This document shows, one piece after another, positions 58,841 to 64,000 of a stretch of DNA of 64,000 nucleotides. Both the position numbers and the translations under genes were made by a program. Positions within the stretch are counted from its first letter, which is position 1. Each line of letters starts with the position of its first letter. Origin of the DNA: Acaudatibacter sp963835495 (GTDB lineage Bacteria > Pseudomonadota > Alphaproteobacteria > Caulobacterales > Caulobacteraceae); NCBI GenBank assembly GCA_963835495.1, contig CAWIFQ010000003.1, positions 2,046,001 through 2,110,000 of the forward strand. Reading direction: 5' to 3'. The notes under the pieces are model-generated. The model saw only the letters and a program-made list of their open reading frames with translations, was not told the origin of the DNA and made no database searches.

Positions 58841-60292
58841 CTAAGCGCGCAATCCGGCCCAGGTCTCGAACAACTCGTCGAGATCGGCCTCGACGGACGC
58901 GAAGCCGCTCTCGGCGGCGTCGGTGATCATCGGCATGCTGGCGCAGACCCGCAGGGCCAGCGAGGCGCCGACCGCGACCGGCTGGCCGAGGTGGCAGGGC
59001 CGGCGGCCATCCGCCCCATCGGTCATCGCTTCGTAGATCGCCCGCGGATCGGCGCCGTCGACGTGGAGAATCGGGATCAGGCCAGGCGCGGCGGACTGGG
59101 AGGACCGGTCGGCCAGCGCCAGGCCCGGATCGGCCTCGACGTGGGCCCGCACCGAGCGGTCGAAGTCGTTCAGCATGGCGGCGCGCCAGTCGGCCGGGAT
59201 CGCTTCATAGGCTTCGATCTCGGCCAGCGCCGCGCTCCAACGCAGCCCGAGGCCGAGATTGGCGACGTGGGCCAGGCCCGAGGCGAACGGCCGGCGCAGC
59301 GTCGCCGGCCAGTCGAGCGCGGCCGAATAGGGCGAGAGCGCCGCGCCGGCCGGCCCGGCGTGGGTGAGCCGGTCGGCAAGGGCTTCGGGCAGCAGCAGGG
59401 CCCCGCAGAACGCCGGGCCGCCGGCGAACTTGGAGCCGGTGAGCATCACCGCGAAGCCCCGCTCCAGATCGCGTTGGAGGTCGGCGGCGTCGCAGCGCAG
59501 CTGGCAGGCGTCGACCACCACCAGCACGCGCTCCGGGTGGCGTTGCAGGATACGCGACGCCGTCGCACGGCTGACGCCGTGGCGTCCGGTCTTGGAGGCA
59601 TCCAGCACGTGCAGCAGGGCGAAGGCGCCGGCGGCGACCGCGCGCTCGACTTTCAGCGCGGCTTCCAGATCGACGTCGGCCTGGGCGCGAAGGGCGCCGC
59701 AGGACGTACGGATCTCGACGGTTTCGAGCGTGACCTCGGCGTCTTCCCAGCCAGCCAGGCGCGCGCCCTTGACGACCGCTCCGCCGAGCGAGGCGCGGCC
59801 GAGGAAGTGGGAGCCTGTCGCCGCCGCCGGCACCCCGGAGCCGGTCTCCGCCGGCGCGATCACGATGTTGGCGACCGGCCGCCCGGCGAGGCCCAGCGCC
59901 AGGCAAAGCGTGACGAGTTCGGCTTCCGTGCCCGAGGCGGTGAGCACCGCCTCAGCGCCGGGTGCGCCGTAGAGCGACAGCAGCCGCTGGCGCAGCGAAT
60001 CAAAGAAGGCGGCGATGCCATGGCCCCTGGACGTCGACAGCCGCTCCAGCGCTTCGCCGGCCGCCGCCCACCCTCGCGCCGACACGGCGCTGGCGGTCGA
60101 CGAGGAGAACCACAGCTCGTCCGGCGCCGGGACCGCCGGGACGCTGTAGCGATTGCGGCGCGTGACGGGGTCGAGCCAGATGCGGTCGTCGCCGCCGCTG
60201 GCGATCAGCAGCCGCAACCGGGCGTCGCACGAGGCCGACGGGCGGGCGTCGGTTCGCCCCGCAGGCCGTACGATCATCGAACTTGCCGCCAT
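58841..60292 (-). CDS. PLP-dependent fold-type I enzyme of unknown specificity
   Basis: A protein of about 483 residues with a class V-aminotransferase-like or lyase-like PLP domain. Signs are VLTASGTEAELVTLCLALGL (phosphate/cofactor loop), LVVVDACQLRCDAADLQ (Asp to the pyridine nitrogen) and MLTGSKFAGGPAFCGALLLP with the candidate PLP lysine. The N-terminal 60 residues (RYSVPAVPAPDELWFSSSTA) look specific. No close enzyme is recognised. It is followed eight bases later by the decarboxylase. Start ATG 60292; a second ATG at 60277 is possible. Confidence 0.7.
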   Translation of the reverse strand: MAASSMIVRPAGRTDARPSASCDARLRLLIASGGDDRIWLDPVTRRNRYSVPAVPAPDELWFSSSTASAVSARGWAAAGEALERLSTSRGHGIAAFFDSLRQRLLSLYGAPGAEAVLTASGTEAELVTLCLALGLAGRPVANIVIAPAETGSGVPAAATGSHFLGRASLGGAVVKGARLAGWEDAEVTLETVEIRTSCGALRAQADVDLEAALKVERAVAAGAFALLHVLDASKTGRHGVSRATASRILQRHPERVLVVVDACQLRCDAADLQRDLERGFAVMLTGSKFAGGPAFCGALLLPEALADRLTHAGPAGAALSPYSAALDWPATLRRPFASGLAHVANLGLGLRWSAALAEIEAYEAIPADWRAAMLNDFDRSVRAHVEADPGLALADRSSQSAAPGLIPILHVDGADPRAIYEAMTDGADGRRPCHLGQPVAVGASLALRVCASMPMITDAAESGFASVEADLDELFETWAGLRA

Positions 60293-60469
60293 GTAGGCCA
60301 CCGCGCCGCAGGGAAGCGCCTTAACCAACCCGAATCCCTGGCAATGCTTTATCCGCTGGCAGGGCCTAACGTTTTGTTGCAGTCCAGGTTCGGGGGGATA
60401 ACCTTGACGCAGCGGCCGGGAGGGGCCTGACCGAACGTCCTTGTCACCTCGAGTCGAAAGGAAGAGCGA

Positions 60470-60658
60470 ATGCAACGTCTCCTGATCGCCGCCCTTAGCG
60501 CGGCCTTTGTCGCTTCGATCGCCGCGCCCGCGCTGGCCGACGACTATCCGGCCTGCACGCAACCGGGCCAGGACCACTGCCGCGTCGTGATGCACGGCCG
60601 CGACCATCACCACCACGGCCGCGATCACCACCACCATCACCATCACGGCAAGCACTAA
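60470..60658 (+). CDS. Secreted histidine-rich peptide
   Basis: A 62-residue protein: a signal peptide (LLIAALSAAFVASIAAPALA) and then a short mature part of about 40 residues with two cysteines (YPACTQPGQDHCRVVMHG) and a tail of repeated RDHHHHG and seven consecutive His before GKH. The mature protein would bind Zn, Ni, Co or Cu in the periplasm. This is inferred from composition; no family is recognised. It has AAAGGAAGAG upstream. A bidirectional terminator separates it from the convergent glycine-zipper gene. Confidence 0.75.
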   Translation: MQRLLIAALSAAFVASIAAPALADDYPACTQPGQDHCRVVMHGRDHHHHGRDHHHHHHHGKH

Positions 60659-60666
60659 GACGCGAA

Positions 60667-60695
60667 GCGGCTCCGTCGGGTTTCGGCGGAGCCGC
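60667..60695. terminator. Bidirectional terminator
   Basis: GCGGCTCCG pairs with CGGAGCCGC (nine bases) across an 11-base loop, midway between the convergent histidine-rich and glycine-zipper genes. It lacks a T-run on both sides. Confidence 0.65.
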
Positions 60696-60724
60696 AACCG
60701 CCCTTCAGTCAGGCGCCCGCCGAC

Positions 60725-61393
60725 TTAGTCGCCGCGCCACTGGGCGTTGACGCTGGCGTTCAGGTCGTCGAGGCGCGAGCCGATGTCGGCGCGGTCGTCA
60801 CCGGTCAGGCCTTCGTGGTCATCCCGCAACCGGCCTTCCATGTCGCGGATCGACGACAGCCGACTGCGGTCCCCATCGGCGTCGTAGTGCGACAGCGCGC
60901 CGCGGTCCTCGCCGGCTTGGATGCGTCGCTCCATCCAGTCTTCGCGGCCTGAAATGTCGCCGACCGGGCCGACGTAAGCGACGTCGGCGCTGTAGCTGTC
61001 GGCCGAGGGCGCGGGCCGCGCGCCGTCGACCCAATGGCCGTCGCCGTCGTAGTAGCCGCTGGCGGCGTGCCAGGCGCCGTTGTCATCGTAGTAGCCGTCG
61101 CTGGCCCGCCACACGCCGTTCGCGTCGTAGTGGCCGGCGCGGGGGTCGCAGTTCACGGACGAACCGCCGGCGACGTTGCCGACCACCCCGCCGCCGACCG
61201 CGCCGGCCACGGCGCCGACGCCGCGCGATCCAGGACCGGCGACGGCGCTACCGATCAGGGCGCCCAGGCCTGCGCCGACGGCGGTTCCGGTGACGCGATT
61301 GTCGTGTTGTTGTTCTCGGCATCCCGGCTGCGCCGCGGCAATGCTCGGGATTGCCAGGGACGCTATACCCGCGATCAAAAGCAACTTACGCAT
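60725..61393 (-). CDS. Glycine-zipper envelope protein with YDxxGxW repeats
   Basis: A secreted protein of 222 residues with signal peptide (LLLIAGIASLAIPSIAAAQP). A glycine-zipper hairpin follows: VGAGLGALIGSAVAGPGSRG and VGAVAGAVGGGVVGNVAGGS, as in 17-kDa surface-antigen/2TM proteins that insert into membranes. Three near-identical repeats of YDxxGxW (GHYDANGVWR, GYYDDNGAWH, GYYDGDGHWV) come next, then a helical acidic domain (LSSIRDMEGRLRDDHEGLTG). Cell-envelope integrity is a plausible role. It is convergent with the histidine-rich peptide. Confidence 0.8.
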   Translation of the reverse strand: MRKLLLIAGIASLAIPSIAAAQPGCREQQHDNRVTGTAVGAGLGALIGSAVAGPGSRGVGAVAGAVGGGVVGNVAGGSSVNCDPRAGHYDANGVWRASDGYYDDNGAWHAASGYYDGDGHWVDGARPAPSADSYSADVAYVGPVGDISGREDWMERRIQAGEDRGALSHYDADGDRSRLSSIRDMEGRLRDDHEGLTGDDRADIGSRLDDLNASVNAQWRGD

Positions 61394-61502
61394 TACTAGA
61401 TTCCTCTTTCTGCCGACCGGTTGCTTGGTCAGACCTTTACAGCCAAGTTGTAATCCCCAACTTGCTGCAACAAACGCCTCAGCCGTCAGATGGATGCTGC
61501 GC

Positions 61503-62030
61503 TCAAGGTCGCGGCAGCGGATCGACAGGGCCGTCCGGGGTGCAGATGAGCAGTGGTTCGGGCGCGATTCGGCCGGCCAGAACGTCGGCCAGCAGGGTGG
61601 CCATGCCGATCGGATAGACGGTCTCGGGCGTGAGCAGGAGCTCGCCCAACGTCCACCAGCGCATATCGTCGGTCAGCTGCCATTCGTGAGGCAGCCATCC
61701 CTCCCGGGACGGATCGCCGCCGGCGGTGCGGGCCACGACATAGTACTGCTTGAACAGCCGCTTCTCGCCATCGATGTCGCGCAGGATCACCTCGTCGCGC
61801 CAGACCGTCGGGCCAAGCGCCGCATCGTTGAGGCCGCTCTCCTCGACGATCTCGCGGGCCGCGGCCTGCGCCAGCGTCTCGCCCTCCTCGACGCCGCCGC
61901 CGATCGAATACCAGAACGCCGGGCCGTCCGGCCGCCCGGGCAGACGGCCCTTCATCAGCAGGATCCGGCCATCGGGATCGAGCAGCAGCACCCTGGCCGT
62001 CAGTCGCTCGCGCATCCGACTTCTCTTCAA
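61503..62030 (-). CDS. NUDIX hydrolase
   Basis: A NUDIX pyrophosphohydrolase of 175 residues. The Nudix box is GGGVEEGETLAQAAAREIVE followed by ESGL, matching G-x5-E-x7-R-E-U-x-E-E-x-G-U with all catalytic positions. Before it are strands ARVLLLDPDGRILLMKGRLP, and after it QYYVVARTAGGDPSREGWLP. The substrate (a nucleoside diphosphate linked to another group) is not predictable. Start ATG 62030; ATG 62015 (RERLTARVLL) is an alternative. It stands alone, divergent from the EAL gene. Confidence 0.9.
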   Translation of the reverse strand: MKRSRMRERLTARVLLLDPDGRILLMKGRLPGRPDGPAFWYSIGGGVEEGETLAQAAAREIVEESGLNDAALGPTVWRDEVILRDIDGEKRLFKQYYVVARTAGGDPSREGWLPHEWQLTDDMRWWTLGELLLTPETVYPIGMATLLADVLAGRIAPEPLLICTPDGPVDPLPRP

Positions 62031-62100
62031 TCCTGAGCTACACGGTCGATTAAGGCGCGCGTGTCATAACCTCGGGACATTAGTTCCCCGAGATCGACTT

Positions 62101-63729
62101 TTGCAGATCGCGCCCCACCGCCTGCTCGGCTTCGCCTTCGCGATCGCGGACCTGCTGATTGAAGTGGGGCCGACGGGCAAGATTTCATTCGCCGTGGGCG
62201 CCGCAGCGGTGCTGGCCGGCGACGGCGAGCGGCAGCTGATCGGCCGCACGTTCATGGATTACATCGAGCCCGACGACCAGGATCTGGTCTGGGCGCTGAT
62301 CAACGGCGCGGAAGGCGGGACGCGGCAGGGGCCGGCGATCGCCAGGCTCGCGGCCGGCGCGGCCAAGGACAGGCGCGCCTTCTCGATCGCGATCTGCAAG
62401 CTGCCGCAAAACGACGGCGCGGTGTCGTGCGCGCTGAGCCGCGCCGCCGCGCCCAAGCTGGGCAAGGGCGAAGGCGGCCTGCACGAGCGCGGCGACTTCG
62501 AGGGCATGACCCGCTCCCTGCTGGAGTTGGCGCGCAGCTCTGGCGAAGAGCTCGAACTGTCGTTCGTGGAGATGGACGGCCTGTCGAAGGCCGCCAAATC
62601 CCTGCCGCCGCAGACCCAGAGCGCCCTCAAATCGCGCATCGCCGGCGCCCTGCGCGCCCAGTCCCACGGCGGGGCCGCGGCCGCCAAGCTGGACGAGGAC
62701 CGCTACGCTCTGGTCCGCGCCGCCGGCGAGTTCGCCGAGGCCCTGACCGAACGACTTGGGCGGCTGATTTCGCTCACGGCTGACGTGGACGGCTTCAAGC
62801 TCGCCACCAGTTCGATGTCGCTATCGGGCGACGCCTCCGCCTCGCAGATCGTCAAGGCGGTTCGCTATGCCCTCGACGACTTCATCGAGGGCGGCATCGC
62901 CGGAACGGTGCCAGGCAATCTGCAGGATGCGGTCACCGCCTCGGTGCGGCACACGCTGAAGAAGGCCAGCGCGCTTGGCGCGATGGTCACAGAGCGCCGC
63001 TTCAAGCTGGTCTACCAGCCAGTGGTGACGCTCGCGAGCGGCGCGCTGCACCACCACGAAGTGCTGGTCCGGTTCGGCGAGGAAGAGAGCCCCTTCCCGA
63101 TGATCCGCATGGCCGAGGAGCTCGATCTGATCGAGGAGCTCGACTTCGCCGTGTTCGAGCGCTCGTCCGAGCAGCTCGACAGCAACAACAAGCTGCGCGT
63201 CGCCGTGAACATATCCGGCCGCACCATCACCAGCCCCGACTTCATCAAGCGCGTCACCGATCTGGCCAAGGTCAAGAAGTCGTGGGCCGGGCGCATGATG
63301 TTCGAGCTGACCGAGAGCGCCACGATCGACGACCTGGCGCTGGCCGACCGGCACATCCAGATGCTGCGAGAGCACGGCTGCCTGGTCTGCCTCGACGACT
63401 TCGGCGCCGGCGCCGCCTCGCTGGCCTACCTGCAGCAGCTGCGGCTCGACGTGGTCAAGATCGACGGCCGCTACATCCGCGAGCTGCAGCACGGCAAGCG
63501 CGAAGCCACCTTCATCCGCCACCTGGTGCAGATGTGCGGCGACCTCGGGGTGAAGACGCTCGCCGAAATGGTCGAAACCCCCCAGATCGAGGACGCCGTG
63601 CGGCGCGCCGGCGTCGATTTCGGCCAGGGCTATCTCTACGGCGCGGCCGCCGAGACGCCCTCACCGCCGGCCTCCCGGGCCGGCCCGGTCGCCGCCCGCC
63701 GCGTCGGCGCGGTCGAAAGCTGGGGCTGA
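62101..63729 (+). CDS. EAL-domain protein (c-di-GMP phosphodiesterase candidate)
   Basis: A protein of about 542 residues. The N-terminal 280 residues hold PAS-like pieces (LIEVGPTGKISFAVGAAAVL, TFMDYIEPDDQDLVWALING). The EAL domain starts near residue 300: RFKLVYQPVVTLASGALHHH followed by EVL in place of EAL, NISGRTITSPDF (Asn), MFELTES (Glu), VCLDDFGAGAASLAYLQQL (DDFG) and VVKIDGRYIREL (Lys). These keep the metal- and substrate-binding positions, so cleavage of cyclic di-GMP is plausible. The best start is TTG 62101, as no ATG is near. Its end overlaps the next gene on the other strand. Confidence 0.8.
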   Translation: MQIAPHRLLGFAFAIADLLIEVGPTGKISFAVGAAAVLAGDGERQLIGRTFMDYIEPDDQDLVWALINGAEGGTRQGPAIARLAAGAAKDRRAFSIAICKLPQNDGAVSCALSRAAAPKLGKGEGGLHERGDFEGMTRSLLELARSSGEELELSFVEMDGLSKAAKSLPPQTQSALKSRIAGALRAQSHGGAAAAKLDEDRYALVRAAGEFAEALTERLGRLISLTADVDGFKLATSSMSLSGDASASQIVKAVRYALDDFIEGGIAGTVPGNLQDAVTASVRHTLKKASALGAMVTERRFKLVYQPVVTLASGALHHHEVLVRFGEEESPFPMIRMAEELDLIEELDFAVFERSSEQLDSNNKLRVAVNISGRTITSPDFIKRVTDLAKVKKSWAGRMMFELTESATIDDLALADRHIQMLREHGCLVCLDDFGAGAASLAYLQQLRLDVVKIDGRYIRELQHGKREATFIRHLVQMCGDLGVKTLAEMVETPQIEDAVRRAGVDFGQGYLYGAAAETPSPPASRAGPVAARRVGAVESWG

Positions 63730-64000
63730 GCCGCCAGCGCCAGCAGCCGGGCGTTACCCCGGTCGCCGCGTAGCCGCACCGCCGGCGTCGCCGAAGCCGC
63801 GCCGAGCCAGCGCTCCATCGCGGGGGTCCAGCGCCCGAACGAGAGGACAGTGCGGGCGTAAGTCCAGTCGAAGCCCTCCTTGCAGCCGTCGGGCCGGTCG
63901 GCGCGTGGCTTGCCCCGGTGGATGCGTGTCTTGCGCCAGGCGCGCCACAGCCGGCGCCAGGCCGGCTGGTCGAGCCAGATCACGAGGTCGGCCCGCGGCA
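63636..64000 (-). CDS. P-loop ATPase fragment (adenylate-kinase-like, start outside window)
   Basis: The 3' part of a gene that begins beyond the window edge. RADLVIWLDQPAWRRLWRAW then RKTRIHRGKPRADRPDGCKE and FDWTYARTVLSFGRWTPAME resemble the C-terminal part of small adenylate-kinase-like P-loop proteins (topology-modulation/FlaR-like). The Walker A motif lies outside the window. The last 30 residues (TAPTRRAATGPAREAGGEGV) overlap the EAL gene by 94 bp and are poorly conserved in style; a frameshift near the stop is possible. Confidence 0.6.
   Translation of the reverse strand, partial: PRADLVIWLDQPAWRRLWRAWRKTRIHRGKPRADRPDGCKEGFDWTYARTVLSFGRWTPAMERWLGAASATPAVRLRGDRGNARLLALAAQPQLSTAPTRRAATGPAREAGGEGVSAAAP

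Overview
The window is GC-rich, densely coded DNA from an alphaproteobacterium. It most resembles the Caulobacterales (Caulobacter/Phenylobacterium type), but this placement rests on gene content and style and was not tested by a search. Supporting signs are a DUF1476 (zeta) inhibitor of the F1-ATPase, a GTTC-N7-GTTC SOS box upstream of recA, a BolA/monothiol-glutaredoxin pair, HisKA_2-type signalling, and many short-overlap (ATGA/GTGA/TTGA) operons. I found no rRNA, tRNA, CRISPR array, prophage or classical transposase.

Layout. 0-4 kb: MFS transporter fragment, secreted protein, purB, a PhyH dioxygenase. 4-9.5 kb: F1-ATPase zeta inhibitor, a KirBac-like K+ channel, then purC-purS-purQ and purL. 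9.5-14.5 kb: three tandem paralogous lipoproteins, bolA, a degenerate aldo/keto reductase, grxD, a decayed GT87-like gene, rpsD. 15-20 kb: membrane glycosyltransferase, GPH-type symporter with a small lipoprotein, a Na+/H+ antiporter. 20.5-25.5 kb: a signalling patch (51-aa protein, single-domain response regulator, PAS/HisKA_2 kinase), two membrane proteins including DUF1003, and a membrane-anchored hydrolase. 25.6-34 kb: ArsR/AHSA1 pair, DUF899 protein, serine hydroxymethyltransferase, acyltransferase, alpha/beta hydrolase, cyclophilin, a flavin disulfide reductase with a DUF4126 partner. 34-41.5 kb: a tripartite RND efflux operon with a beta-propeller protein, a palindromic operator and a TetR regulator. 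41.5-49 kb: methyltransferase, hybrid histidine kinase, DUF1254 protein, TrmJ-like methylase, a beta-lactamase-fold pseudoenzyme, icd. 49-54 kb: a DUF559 gene inside inverted repeats, a VOC protein, alaS, a structured intergenic region, recA. 54-64 kb: HAD hydrolase, ICMT-like protein, ZIP transporter, ATP-grasp protein, a two-gene PLP-enzyme operon, a histidine-rich secreted peptide facing a glycine-zipper protein, a NUDIX hydrolase, an EAL protein and a P-loop ATPase fragment.

A striking property is the number of frameshifts in genes that should be essential. purL carries about thirteen single-base insertions, all in one direction, and becomes exactly 730 codons once they are removed. alaS behaves the same way; recA has two and icd one. 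The VOC gene and phyH, purC and purQ show deletions instead. Uncorrected sequencing or assembly error is the simplest explanation, so these are annotated as CDS spanning the shifts. A real decayed gene is also present (GT87-like, nonsense codon at 13695).

The most interesting biology is: the DUF559 unit with nearly identical two-hairpin inverted ends (49049-49553), a candidate nuclease-associated mobile element; the long inverted repeat between alaS and recA; a likely leaderless ArsR gene whose operator covers its start codon; a beta-lactamase-like protein lacking all catalytic residues; a 24-codon DUF3291-like fragment wedged between purS and purQ; and the PLP enzyme/decarboxylase/ATP-grasp neighbourhood.
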